The notes under the pieces were generated by a model. That model was not told where the DNA came from. It saw only the letters and a program-made list of their open reading frames with translations, and searched no databases. A program made the position numbers and the translations under genes. From an uncultured Bacteroidota bacterium (GTDB lineage: Bacteria; Bacteroidota; Bacteroidia; Chitinophagales; Chitinophagaceae), in assembly GCA_903929195.1 (NCBI GenBank), contig CAIYTT010000191.1, positions 1 through 36,298 on the forward strand: a stretch of 36,298 nucleotides of DNA. Direction: 5' to 3'. Shown here one piece after another: positions 1 through 9,316 of this stretch. Each line of letters begins with the position of its first letter. Position 1 is the stretch's first letter.

Positions 1-256
1 AATTTTTTTCATATAAATAAATATTAATATATTTTTGAAATAATATTGTGTAATTTGTAAAATTTTAGTAACGAGGCACTAAACTAATAAATTTTTTTGA
101 TAAAACAGCATACTTAATATTTTGATAAACTAAACTTAACACACCAATTCTTGTATAAATACAAAATATAGCTATTTAGTTAATAATCATAGAGAAAATA
201 GTAACATCATTAAAATTTATAAAATTTCACTAATTTAAAACAAGCTAAATCAAAAC

Positions 257-295
257 ATATAATTCTGCAAACATTTTATGCTTGCAGAATTATAT
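257..295 (-). terminator. Intrinsic terminator of the T9SS adhesin gene
   Basis: A perfect 14-bp inverted repeat (257-270 with 282-295, 11-nt loop) lies 20 bp past the stop codon of the minus-strand gene ending at 316. On the minus strand it is followed by a moderately T-rich stretch (GTTTTGATTT). The stem is AT-rich, so its strength is uncertain. The remaining bases 1-256 are AT-rich and show no gene. Confidence 0.7.
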
Positions 296-315
296 GCAAT
301 CTACTTATATTCCTT

Positions 316-3300
316 TTATCTCAATAGGGTTAAATTACCAACTTTATTTACTTTTTTACCACTTTGTGTTATTGCTTCCAACTCATAAACATACACATCA
401 TACATTTGGGGTACACCATTAAAAGTACCATCCCAACCATTATCTATATTATTGGTTTCAAATATTTTTTGTCCCCAACGATTAAATATTCTAAGATAAT
501 TTAAGTTAGCAATACCTCTCTTATCTATTTTAAATACATTATTTATCCCTGTTCCCGGTGTAAATGCATTTGGAACGGATAAAATCGTTTCATCAGATAC
601 ATATATGGTAATTGAATCAGATGCTTTACATCCATTTGTTGTAGTTCCATATACTATGTATTTCATATCCATACCTGCATTTGCAATAGGGTCTGATATA
701 AACGGATTGCTTAAACCATAAGATGGGAACCACGTAAAATTTGTGCAATTTGTTTGTGGATTTATCTGATATGTTTCGCCCGGGTAAATGGTTACTGCCG
801 TATCTTGTATATACAACATGGCAGCAGGCTCTACAATAACATTAAAATGCAAAGTATCTTTACAACCAAAAGCACTGGTGGCAACTACATAATAACTTTG
901 AGTTGTTATTGGCATTATGGTTGGACTGATACCCAAACTATCACTTATATACATGCCCGGATACCAGTGGTAAGATACACCCCCGGTAGGTGATAATATG
1001 GCAGTATCTCCCGGACAGAATATATATAATGTCTTATCTAAATTAGCAAATTTACCCGGATAAACAGTAACTAATGCAGAATCTTGCGAACTACAATTTG
1101 CAGATGTTGAAACGGTAATATAGATATGCCTTGTAACCGTATCTGTAAATACTACATTCTGTGCAGTACTGTCATTAAAACTTGTACCCGGTTTCCAACT
1201 ATACGTATAGCCGGTGTACCAATTGGGTGTTACAGATGCCTCAATATGTAAAGTATCATATTCGCAAACAAACCTATTACCGCCTATATATACATAAGGA
1301 TTCGGCTCCACAATTAACCGAAGCGTATCACTCATAGTTGGACATTTGGAATAAGTAGCTGTTACAACATAAACAGCAGATGTGTCGGGCGTTATTAATG
1401 GATTAATAATATTAGGTGTTGCTATACCTGCCGTAGGTATCCAGTGATACGTATATAGCGGAAACGGTGTTGCTATTACTTGTACCGAATTTCCTCTGCA
1501 TATCGCAGTATCGGTTGGCGATATTACAAACGAATTAGGTATAACAAATATATTAATAATATCATTCACAGAACAAGCCGGTGCATTAGGACGCACATTT
1601 ACAGTCCATGTTTGATAACCCATTGTAGTAGGAGTAACCACCGCATTGGGTATCGTATCATTATTTACATCAGTTGCCGGTGTCCATAAGAAATGATAGG
1701 TACCTGAGCCAGGAAATGCTAAATTAAAGGTATCACTCGTTCCCATACAAATAGTATCGGTAATTGTTACAGGGTGTGCAAGTGTATCAACCTCCACATT
1801 AAAACCATGCACCATATCCGGACAATGAGCATAAGTAGCTGTAAGTGTGTAACTTGTAGTAATTGTTGGTGTAAAGGTGGCATCGGGTATGGTGGTTACA
1901 GATACACCTGTGGAAGGAGTCCACAACCAATTGAATTCTGCACTGCCACCTGTAACATTGGCAGTAAAACTTTGCCCTAAACAAATTACAGTATCACTAT
2001 TGTGCAATGTAAAATCATTTGGTAATACATGCACATGTATAGTATCGGTACTGCCACAACCTAATAACAAAGCATACGGATTTACATTTACAGTGTACGT
2101 ATAATCGCCCGGCAACAATGGGTCAACTATAGGATTAAATATAGTACTACTATTTAAATAAGTAATAGGAGACCATAAATATTGGTATGCAATTGTATCG
2201 GCAGGGTGATACACCCCTAACTGAACCGGCAAACCGGTACATGTTTTTACATAAGGGGAATCGGTACTAAGTATAGGTGGTTTATAAACATTTATAGTAA
2301 AAAACTTAGAAGCTGAAAAACAACCTGTTGTGGCTGTAGCAGTTACAAAATAGGTAGTAGTAACAGATGGCGTAATGATAGGCTCCATAATATTAGGATT
2401 AGACACACCGGTAGTTGGCGTCCAAACATAAGATAAAGTAGATAAACCTAATATACGTGTTTGCACAGACTGCCCGATACAGATAGTAGTATCCGGATTT
2501 TCTAAAGTATCCACAACAGGTCTGTGTGTAAAAGTTAAAGAATATCTCTGCGTATCGCAACCACCGGCTAAATTTACCCCGGTTAATGAGTAAGTAATTG
2601 TACCAACAATACTATCTACATGTATCACATTAGAAGTACCTGTTGTAGTAACCAAAAAAGAATCGGGCGACCAATACCAATCATAAAAACCGGAACTGAT
2701 AACACCTACTGCTGCAGTATCTAAAGAATAATTACATATATTAATAGTATCACCGGATGGAAAAGAAGAAGAGTTAACAGTGAATGCTAAAGTTGTAGCA
2801 TCCAAAGCACTATCAATAAACCTAGCATTTAATATATAGGCATAAGTTAATCTTGTGCTATCTCCTGCTGAGATACTGCCTACATTAAATACTAAACCAA
2901 TACCTACATCTTCTACTGATGTAGAACCCATTGCATATAAATATCCTGTTCCCGTTTCATTATAAATTTGGTCTAACGGATACAATGGTGCTAAGCCTCC
3001 AGAATGGAAAATACAACATTTGGCTCTACAATCTTTAGTTCCTAAACCTAAATAGGCACTAGTATCTGAGTTACCTCTGGCAGAAACTAAAACACGATTG
3101 CTGGCATCAGGCAATTGATAAGTAATTTGATTTCGAGTTATATAATCTCCAGAAAATCTTGTTTCATCGTTATCAGGGTCAACAGTTCTAATATAATAAA
3201 TATTATTTAATGGTGTTACTCCGGTATTTGTCAATACAACAGTTACAGTAAAAAACAAATTATCGGTATCTAATTTTGTTGTTTGTCTTATTTTTAAAGC

Positions 3301-3798
3301 ACCATCCATGCCGCTCCATACCCCTTTCATAACACCTGCCACATCGCTACAAGATATATTTGTACCTGTAAGTGCACCTGTATAACCGGTAGTAACGCCC
3401 CCCATATAAGCCGGAATATATGCATCAGACTCAGCCCCTGCAATCTCAATAGCCCAACCTTCTTGGGGGTCTCCGGGCAAATAAAAATCACCCCAATAAG
3501 GCGGTGTACCTACTGTCCAACCGTCCATTGCAGCATCTGCAACGAAGCCCAAAAAATTTCCACTTGTATTAGTCGTTGCTGAACCCGGGTCATAAAAGCT
3601 AAATGTAGTACCACCTAAATAGGGATGGTAACCGGCAGGTGCCGGAATAGTGCTACCATAACCACCATTGGGGGCAATACCTACTTCTACATATTTACCT
3701 TTCAGAAATACGCAATCTCCTACCATCTGTGCATTTACCCTAATGCCAAATAATAATAACATTGATAACCCGATGATTATGTAACCGTATTTCTTCAT
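316..3798 (-). CDS. Giant secreted Ig/PKD-like protein with T9SS type B (gliding motility-associated) C-terminal domain
   Basis: A protein of 1160 aa, predicted to be exported through Sec and then across the outer membrane by the type IX secretion system, as a surface or secreted adhesin-like protein. Residues 1-24 form a clear signal peptide ending VNAQ. About residues 30-340 form an N-terminal globular region. Then come roughly eight Ig/PKD-like beta repeats, recognisable by repeated C-x-G-x-S, 'Y-x-W-x-P' and 'ITP-x-x-T-x-x-Y-x-V-T-A' motifs. The last ~85 residues match the CHU_C/type B sorting domain: VPNAFTPG, then LRIFNRWGQKIFET, then NGWDGTFNG, ending in a short basic tail. It stands alone, followed by a terminator at 257-295. 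The ligand or role cannot be read from the sequence. Type B proteins typically need a PorP/SprF-like partner encoded next to them; none is visible in the window. Confidence 0.9.
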   Translation of the reverse strand: MKKYGYIIIGLSMLLLFGIRVNAQMVGDCVFLKGKYVEVGIAPNGGYGSTIPAPAGYHPYLGGTTFSFYDPGSATTNTSGNFLGFVADAAMDGWTVGTPPYWGDFYLPGDPQEGWAIEIAGAESDAYIPAYMGGVTTGYTGALTGTNISCSDVAGVMKGVWSGMDGALKIRQTTKLDTDNLFFTVTVVLTNTGVTPLNNIYYIRTVDPDNDETRFSGDYITRNQITYQLPDASNRVLVSARGNSDTSAYLGLGTKDCRAKCCIFHSGGLAPLYPLDQIYNETGTGYLYAMGSTSVEDVGIGLVFNVGSISAGDSTRLTYAYILNARFIDSALDATTLAFTVNSSSFPSGDTINICNYSLDTAAVGVISSGFYDWYWSPDSFLVTTTGTSNVIHVDSIVGTITYSLTGVNLAGGCDTQRYSLTFTHRPVVDTLENPDTTICIGQSVQTRILGLSTLSYVWTPTTGVSNPNIMEPIITPSVTTTYFVTATATTGCFSASKFFTINVYKPPILSTDSPYVKTCTGLPVQLGVYHPADTIAYQYLWSPITYLNSSTIFNPIVDPLLPGDYTYTVNVNPYALLLGCGSTDTIHVHVLPNDFTLHNSDTVICLGQSFTANVTGGSAEFNWLWTPSTGVSVTTIPDATFTPTITTSYTLTATYAHCPDMVHGFNVEVDTLAHPVTITDTICMGTSDTFNLAFPGSGTYHFLWTPATDVNNDTIPNAVVTPTTMGYQTWTVNVRPNAPACSVNDIINIFVIPNSFVISPTDTAICRGNSVQVIATPFPLYTYHWIPTAGIATPNIINPLITPDTSAVYVVTATYSKCPTMSDTLRLIVEPNPYVYIGGNRFVCEYDTLHIEASVTPNWYTGYTYSWKPGTSFNDSTAQNVVFTDTVTRHIYITVSTSANCSSQDSALVTVYPGKFANLDKTLYIFCPGDTAILSPTGGVSYHWYPGMYISDSLGISPTIMPITTQSYYVVATSAFGCKDTLHFNVIVEPAAMLYIQDTAVTIYPGETYQINPQTNCTNFTWFPSYGLSNPFISDPIANAGMDMKYIVYGTTTNGCKASDSITIYVSDETILSVPNAFTPGTGINNVFKIDKRGIANLNYLRIFNRWGQKIFETNNIDNGWDGTFNGVPQMYDVYVYELEAITQSGKKVNKVGNLTLLR

Positions 3799-4036
3799 TT
3801 TTATTGAAATTTAATAATAAATTAATTTACTCCTCTATAAAAGCATTAAAATTACGAATAATTTTCCTATTATGCAATAGCAGACATACGCAGTTAACAA
3901 ATAAGTTGGGCAAACTTTAAATATTTTTTTTGCAAATACAACTATTGTATCATTAATAAAATTACTAAAAAAAAATCTTAACAAAATCAAATCATTTTTC
4001 ATGCATTATTTGTTCAAACACTGATTATTAAAAACA

Positions 4037-4044
4037 TAATTTTG
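4037..4044 (+). promoter_or_regulatory. Putative Bacteroidota -7 box of the S41 protease gene
   Basis: TAATTTTG matches the Bacteroidota -7 consensus TAnnTTTG and lies 29 bp before the ATG at 4074. A TTTG at 4009-4012 could be the -33 element, but the 24-bp spacing is longer than the usual 19-21. The rest of the 275-bp divergent gap (3799-4073) shows nothing else I can support. Confidence 0.45.
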
Positions 4045-4073
4045 TACATTAAAATAAATCTAAGAATACCGGT

Positions 4074-5756
4074 ATGAAATTTAATAAAAAACGGATAAGT
4101 ACTAAAGGATTACTTTTGGGAATAAGCTTATGCCTTGTAGCTTTTTTCTTTATTGCAGCAAAAACCTCTGACCCCTACTTTGAAATTTCTAAAAATTTAG
4201 ATATATACACTAATATTATTAAAGAACTTAACACCTATTACGTTGACCCAATAGAACCGGGAAAATTGGTAAAATCGGGGGTGGACGCAATGCTGGATGA
4301 CCTTGACCCCTATACAAACTACATTACGGAATCGGACATTGAAGAATATGAATTTATGACAACCGGCAAATATGGTGGTATAGGTGCTAACATGCATCGT
4401 AAAGGTGATGAAATTTATGTAGGTGATGTTTATGAAAACAGCCCTGCACAAAAAGCAGGCTTACACCCGGGCGATTTAGTAGAATCTATTGACAATCAGC
4501 CTGTAAAAGGAAAAAGTATTGATGATTTAAGTTTATTACTAAAAGGTTCTCCCGGCACACAAATAACAATTAAGATAAAAGATGCCTTTACACATACCAC
4601 AATTCATAAAATAATTACAAGAGGCGAAATTGAAATATCCAGTGTACCGTTTTTTAGTTTAATGGGTAAAGATAACGATATAGCTTATGTACGCCTTACG
4701 CAATTTACACAAGGGTGTGCCAGACAAGTAAAAGACGCTTATGATAGTTTGCAAAAAGCACAACCCAAATTAAAAGGTTTAATATTAGACCTCCGTAATA
4801 ATCCCGGTGGTTTGCTTGACGAAGCAGTTGCTATCTGTAATATTTTTGTAGGTAAAGGGCAATTAGTAGTAAGCACCAAAGGTAAAATAGCAGAGCAAGA
4901 TAAAGATTACCGTACCACAGGTAATGCATGGAACAAAGATTTACCATTGGTTGTTATTGTGAACCATTCATCAGCATCGGCTTCAGAAATTGTATCCGGT
5001 ACAATGCAAGATTTAGATAGAGCTGTAATAATAGGTGAGCGTTCTTATGGTAAGGGTTTAGTGCAAATAACAAGGCCTTTAGGCTTTAATGCCCGATTAA
5101 AACTTACTATTGCACGCTATTATACGCCAAGTGGAAGGTGCATACAGGCATTAGATTATACACATCGTAACCCTGATGGTAGCGTAGGCTTTATACCCGA
5201 TTCATTAAAAAAAGCTTATAAAACAAAAAACGGCAGAACGGTGCTTAGTGGTGGTGGTGTAGCTCCGGATGTGCAAATAAAAAATACACCTATGAGTGCT
5301 TTAGCCATAACACTATATACTAAAAATTACCTATTTGATTATGCAACCGAATATGCCCGCCAACACGAAACAATAGCTCCGGCAGGTAATTTTTTAGTTT
5401 CGGATGCAGAGTTTAATCAGTTTTCTAAATGGCTTGAAAACAAAGATTATGCCTATAAAACAGAAACAGAGATAAGCTTGGATTCTTTAAAGAAAACAGC
5501 TTTAAAAGAAAATTACTACGAAGAATCGAAGCAAGAATTTGAAGCCTTGAAAGCAAAACTTTCTCACGACAAAAAACAAGATTTATTAAAACATAAAGAA
5601 CAAGTAAAACACATGCTGGGTAATGAAATAGCATCAAGATATTATTACACTCGTGGACGCATAGCACAAAGCTTACAGTATGATGATGAACTTGAAAAAG
5701 GCATATCCATCATTAATAAACCCGATGAATATGAGAACATACTTTCAAACAAATAA
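4074..5756 (+). CDS. S41 family C-terminal processing peptidase (CtpA/Prc-like)
   Basis: A periplasmic, membrane-anchored serine protease of 560 aa, of the family that trims or degrades proteins from their C-terminus. Residues 12-30 form an uncleaved-looking hydrophobic N-terminal anchor. A PDZ domain covers about 95-185 (YGGIGANM, SPAQKAGLHPGD). The S41 catalytic core follows, with LDLRNNPGGLLDEA at 238-251. The catalytic dyad is Ser302 in the HSSASASEI segment and Lys327 in GERSYGKGLVQ; the 25-residue spacing matches that known for plant D1 protease CtpA. The last ~130 residues are a charged, probably helical C-terminal extension. It converges with the GH3-family gene, with only 14 bp between stop codons and no obvious hairpin there. 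The substrate is unknown; there are often several paralogues per genome. Confidence 0.93.
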   Translation: MKFNKKRISTKGLLLGISLCLVAFFFIAAKTSDPYFEISKNLDIYTNIIKELNTYYVDPIEPGKLVKSGVDAMLDDLDPYTNYITESDIEEYEFMTTGKYGGIGANMHRKGDEIYVGDVYENSPAQKAGLHPGDLVESIDNQPVKGKSIDDLSLLLKGSPGTQITIKIKDAFTHTTIHKIITRGEIEISSVPFFSLMGKDNDIAYVRLTQFTQGCARQVKDAYDSLQKAQPKLKGLILDLRNNPGGLLDEAVAICNIFVGKGQLVVSTKGKIAEQDKDYRTTGNAWNKDLPLVVIVNHSSASASEIVSGTMQDLDRAVIIGERSYGKGLVQITRPLGFNARLKLTIARYYTPSGRCIQALDYTHRNPDGSVGFIPDSLKKAYKTKNGRTVLSGGGVAPDVQIKNTPMSALAITLYTKNYLFDYATEYARQHETIAPAGNFLVSDAEFNQFSKWLENKDYAYKTETEISLDSLKKTALKENYYEESKQEFEALKAKLSHDKKQDLLKHKEQVKHMLGNEIASRYYYTRGRIAQSLQYDDELEKGISIINKPDEYENILSNK

Positions 5757-5770
5757 TATACATATAAAGA

Positions 5771-7270
5771 CTAATAATCAATCCATTTTACCATAGCATC
5801 TGCTATCTTACGGTCGTTACTTAATCTGGGAACTTTATTTTGTCCGCCCAAACGCCCAATGGAACGCATAAAGTCTATAAAAGAATTTTTCTTCATAACT
5901 CTTATTTTTAAAGGTTGTAAAATTGCTCCTTTTATAAGATCATCATAATATATATTTTTACTTCTTAAAATGGTATCTACTTGCAAAGCAAATGCAGCCA
6001 AGTCTGCCGGTGGTGTTTCAAATTCAACAAGCCATTCATGGTATGGTAATTCGCCGGTAACATTTATTACGGGGGCAATCGTAAACTCTGTAATGTGTAA
6101 GTTTAGTGCATTTGCCGTTTTTATAATAGCTTCATCCACTTCTTCGCTAATTACATGCTCGCCAAATGCAGATATAAAATGCTTTGTGCGTCCGGTAACA
6201 ACAATTCTATACGGATTTAAGCTAACAAATCTTACCGTATCGCCAATATTATATGCCCATAAACCTGCATTTGTGGTAATAATGAGTGCATAATTTACAT
6301 CTGTCTTTACTTCATTTAAAGATAGTCTCTGTGCATTTGCAGTACCTATCTCATTGGCAGCAACAAACTCATAAAAGATACCGGCATTTGTATTTAGTAA
6401 TAAACCCTCTTCACCTACCCTATCCTGAAAAGCAAAAAAACCTTCTGATGCCGGAAATGTTTCTATCATGTCAACACTGCCACCTATAGACTGTAATAGT
6501 TTAGCTTTATACGGTTCAAAATTGACGCCACCATGCACAATAACTTGCAAATTGGGGAAAATATCTTTTATTTTTTTTCCATTACTTCTTTCACTTAGCC
6601 AATCAAAATACATCTGCATCCATGGGGGTATGCCACTTATTAAAGACATGTCTGCATTTATAGTTTCATTTACAATCTTAGATAATTTCAACTCCCAATC
6701 TTCAATACAATTTGTTTCATAAGTTGGCATTTGATTTGTTCTTAAATAATGAGGTATAAAATGATTCACAATACCACTTAGTCTGCCGGTAGGTATGCCT
6801 CCAACTCTTTCTAATTCCGGACTACCTGATAAAAATATCATCTTACCGTCTGCAAATTTTGTATTACCAGTTACAGCCATATAATTTAATAAAGCATTTC
6901 TTGCACCATTAATATGGCTTGGCATAGATACTTTTGAAATAGGAATATACTTTACACCGCTTGTTGTACCTGATGTTTTAGCAAAATACAGTGGTTTTCC
7001 AGTCCATAATATATCTAATTCACCCTTTTTTATTCTATCAATATACGGTATAAATGCTTCGTAATCCCTTACAGGCACTAATCTTTTGTAATCTGAATAA
7101 TTATTTATATCTTTAAAGTTGTGTTCTATACCAAAAATAGTTTTATTTGCTTGTTGTAATAGCTGTTTAAAAATATTTTGTTGGTCAACTAAAGCATTTA
7201 AACTATTTTTTTGCACCTGCGCATATACAATAGAAGCAAACGGTTTTGCCAAAAAAGATTTTAGATTCAT
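5771..7270 (-). CDS. GH3-family (auxin-responsive promoter-like) acyl-adenylating enzyme
   Basis: A 499-aa protein of the GH3 superfamily, the bacterial relatives of plant GH3/JAR1 enzymes that adenylate a carboxylic acid and pass it to an amino acid. Residues 98-112 carry the ATP/AMP-binding loop (AKTSGTTSGVKYIPI), close to the plant GH3 motif. Further family landmarks are FPASEGFFAFQ, FYEFVA and YNIGDTVRF, and a late TGRTKHFISAFGEHV segment. Length fits the bacterial family. It probably acts in the cytoplasm, since no signal peptide is seen. The bacterial substrate is unknown, and the neighbours (protease, ribosomal proteins) give no pathway clue. The start is ATG, with a -7-like box at 7291-7298 just upstream. 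Confidence 0.88.
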   Translation of the reverse strand: MNLKSFLAKPFASIVYAQVQKNSLNALVDQQNIFKQLLQQANKTIFGIEHNFKDINNYSDYKRLVPVRDYEAFIPYIDRIKKGELDILWTGKPLYFAKTSGTTSGVKYIPISKVSMPSHINGARNALLNYMAVTGNTKFADGKMIFLSGSPELERVGGIPTGRLSGIVNHFIPHYLRTNQMPTYETNCIEDWELKLSKIVNETINADMSLISGIPPWMQMYFDWLSERSNGKKIKDIFPNLQVIVHGGVNFEPYKAKLLQSIGGSVDMIETFPASEGFFAFQDRVGEEGLLLNTNAGIFYEFVAANEIGTANAQRLSLNEVKTDVNYALIITTNAGLWAYNIGDTVRFVSLNPYRIVVTGRTKHFISAFGEHVISEEVDEAIIKTANALNLHITEFTIAPVINVTGELPYHEWLVEFETPPADLAAFALQVDTILRSKNIYYDDLIKGAILQPLKIRVMKKNSFIDFMRSIGRLGGQNKVPRLSNDRKIADAMVKWIDY

Positions 7271-7290
7271 TATTATTAATTATGCAATGC

Positions 7291-7298
7291 CAAAGTTA
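7291..7298 (-). promoter_or_regulatory. Putative -7 box of the GH3-family gene
   Basis: Read on the minus strand the bases are TAACTTTG, an exact match to TAnnTTTG, 20 bp upstream of the ATG at 7270. No convincing -33 TTG is seen at the usual distance, so only the -7 half is supported. Confidence 0.4.
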
Positions 7299-7409
7299 AA
7301 ATATATATTTGAGACGTTATTTTTTATATTTAAAAGACTAAAAGTAACCATTTAAAAAAATAAAAACCTAAAACCTAAAAATTAATTTTAAAATAACAAC
7401 AAAAAAAAT

Positions 7410-7417
7410 TACCTTTG
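7410..7417 (+). promoter_or_regulatory. Putative -7 box of the rplU-rpmA operon
   Basis: TACCTTTG fits TAnnTTTG and lies 21 bp before the ATG at 7439. It also overlaps the TTG at 7415 that would otherwise extend the rplU reading frame upstream, which argues for the ATG at 7439 as the true start. Confidence 0.5.
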
Positions 7418-7438
7418 CAAAAATATATTAAAATCATT

Positions 7439-7738
7439 ATGTTTGCAATCGTAAAAATAGCCGGTCAACAATTCAAAGTTAAGAAAAATGATGAATTGTT
7501 TGTGCATCGCCTTCAAGGTGAAACAGGCGATAAAGTTGAATTTTCTGAGATTCTAATGGTAAGTAATGAAGGTCTTATTACTATAGGCAATAATACGCAT
7601 AAAGTTGAAGCAGAAATTATGGACCATTTAAAAGGTGATAAAGTTATCATCTTCAAGAAAAACCGCCGTAAAGGTTACCAGAAGAAAAATGGTCATAGGC
7701 AGTGTTTTACAAAGATTAAAATAAATGAAATTGCTTAA
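7439..7738 (+). CDS. rplU: 50S ribosomal protein L21
   Basis: A 99-aa ribosomal protein that binds 23S rRNA in the large subunit. The start MFAIVKIAGQQFKVKK is the classical L21 N-terminus, and the C-terminal part carries the basic RRKGYQKKNGHRQ stretch that contacts rRNA. The ATG at 7439 was preferred over an in-frame TTG at 7415, because homologues begin at this methionine and the TTG falls inside the predicted promoter. It is 28 bp upstream of rpmA, the usual L21-L27 pair, so they should be co-transcribed. Confidence 0.97.
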   Translation: MFAIVKIAGQQFKVKKNDELFVHRLQGETGDKVEFSEILMVSNEGLITIGNNTHKVEAEIMDHLKGDKVIIFKKNRRKGYQKKNGHRQCFTKIKINEIA

Positions 7739-7766
7739 TTAATTAAAAAATAGAGTATAATTTACA

Positions 7767-8036
7767 ATGGCACATAAAAAAGGTGAAGGTAGTGTACGGA
7801 ATAACCGTGATTCACAAAGTAAAAGATTAGGCGTAAAAATATTTGGCGGACAACCTGCAATTTCCGGTAATATTATTATTCGTCAGCGTGGTACTCAATT
7901 CCATCCGGGTAAAAATGTTGGTTTAGGTAAAGACTTTACAATATATGCCCTAACTGATGGTTTAGTTGAATTCCGCAAAACAAGAAATAAAACTTTAGTT
8001 TCCATTAGCGAATTAACTGCTGTTGCTGAAGCTTAA
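7767..8036 (+). CDS. rpmA: 50S ribosomal protein L27
   Basis: An 89-aa ribosomal protein whose flexible N-terminus reaches the peptidyl transferase centre. It begins [16 protein letters not shown] and contains [10 protein letters not shown] and [14 protein letters not shown], the standard L27 landmarks. There is no N-terminal extension of the Firmicutes cleaved type. It is second gene of the rplU-rpmA operon and is followed after 8 bp by the long inverted repeat at 8045-8114. Confidence 0.97.
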   Translation: MAHKKGEGSVRNNRDSQSKRLGVKIFGGQPAISGNIIIRQRGTQFHPGKNVGLGKDFTIYALTDGLVEFRKTRNKTLVSISELTAVAEA

Positions 8037-8044
8037 TATTTTCT

Positions 8045-8114
8045 ACTATACATTACATTAGAAAAAAGAAACTGTCTATAATGGCAGTTTCTTTTTTCTA
8101 ATGTAATGTATAGT
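8045..8114. terminator. 30-bp perfect inverted repeat, bidirectional terminator of rpmA
   Basis: The arms 8045-8074 and 8085-8114 are perfectly complementary over 30 bp, with a 10-nt loop; two further loop pairs can form if a G-U pair is allowed. The inner part is a textbook bidirectional terminator: an A-tract, then GAAACTG / CAGTTTC, then TTCTTTTTT. The outer 17 bp (ACTATACATTACATTAG and its complement) go beyond what termination needs. It separates rpmA (+) from the convergent nuclease gene ending at 8170. Confidence 0.85.
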
Positions 8115-8169
8115 CGTATTAATCGAAAAGGGAAAAATGGAGGGAATCCTTAATCGTCCAGATATTTTT

Positions 8170-9087
8170 TTAATACTTCATTGTCCTTATCTCCACTTCC
8201 GAAAGTCCGGTTAATTCAATAATATCAATTAATTCCATTCCTCGTTTCAGGCACTTAATTGCCATTTCAATCTTTGTTTGTCTTGCCCTTTCTTCTGCAA
8301 ATTTTTCTTTGTTTTCCTCTCCAATTTTAATACCTTCCTCTCTACCTTCTAACATACCTTCTATTTTTGATGCTTTATGATTCGTAACAACCATACTTGC
8401 TTCATACCGTTTTTGTTCCAAATAACCACGATACTCCTTTCGCTCTTTATCACTCAATTTTAATACTGCTAAAGTATCTTTTGCTTGATGTAAACCTTTG
8501 GCATTAAAACTATCTTTTATCTCCTCTTTTTTAAAGAAATAAATCCATTCATCTAATGTATCTATAACTACTTCATCAAACTGATTTACTTTTACTATAT
8601 AATACTCAGGATATAATTTTGATATTTCGTCTGTCTTAAATAAGATTTGTTGTTTATCTGTCAATTGTAGTATATCATGCTTATGCAAACCTTCGTATTT
8701 TGTTGTTCCGTGATATACATAGTCAGCACCTTGACCTAAATCAAAAAATACAATATTCACACATATTATTTTTTTAACCTCCGAGTAAGGTTCTCCTACA
8801 TATATGTTTTCAACAAGCACTTTTGATGCACCGTATAATATGCGTTGCAGATAATCGGCTTCCATATTATTTTGTACCTCAATAATTATTAGTTCGCCAT
8901 TAGCTTTGCGTACCAATAAATCCACTTTATTATATTTGTCATTCTTTGTATCCTGGTTGGTTTCACTTTCTAAAATCTCATCAATTTTAATATCTTCTTT
9001 AAGCAACTCGCTTAAAAAACCCTCCAAAATACCAAAGTTTGCTTTTAGTCGCAATAGTCTTTTTATCGCCCAATCAAATCGAATCAG
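8170..9087 (-). pseudogene. PD-(D/E)XK (Rpn-type, transposase-like) nuclease with damaged or non-ATG start
   Basis: Encodes about 305 aa of the Rpn/PD-(D/E)XK 'putative transposase' family, nucleases linked to recombination. Visible landmarks are RFDWAIKRLLR followed by KANFGILEGFLSELL at the N-terminus. The nuclease core is KVDLLVRKANGELIIIEVQNN, with the metal-binding Asp and the E-x-Q pair. The lysine/glutamate-rich C-terminal tail ends in the helix GLSEVEIRT. The family N-terminus is complete from the CTG at 9087 onward, but the only nearby in-frame ATG (9094-9096) is immediately followed by TAA (9091-9093). Either translation starts at a rare codon (CTG 9087, or TTG 9054 with loss of the first helix), or a nonsense mutation at codon 2 has killed the gene. 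The rest of the frame is open, so the damage, if real, is recent. Confidence 0.75.
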
Positions 9088-9316
9088 TTGTTACATATAC
9101 TTAGTAAATCATACCCCTTTCGTTTTTAGAGACATTTATATAATAAAAATAGCGAAATTACATTAATTATATGGTTATTGTGTATTTCGAGAATACACTA
9201 ATATGCATATTTTTAACATAAAAAAAATAAAAAATAAAAAATAAAAAAACAATAATGGAAAAGACAGACCAATAATAGTATAAGCCCTTTATGCACAAAA
9301 ACATAACAAAGCAAAC

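Noticed and set aside
5757-5770. Stop-overlapping hairpin at the protease/GH3 convergent junction
   Set aside because: Unlike the other convergent pairs, no convincing inverted repeat could be found across this 14-bp gap.
9210-9250. A-rich stretch with repeated AAAAAAT units downstream of the NHL gene
   Set aside because: Simple low-complexity DNA in an AT-rich gap; no stem, gene or consistent unit that would support a feature.
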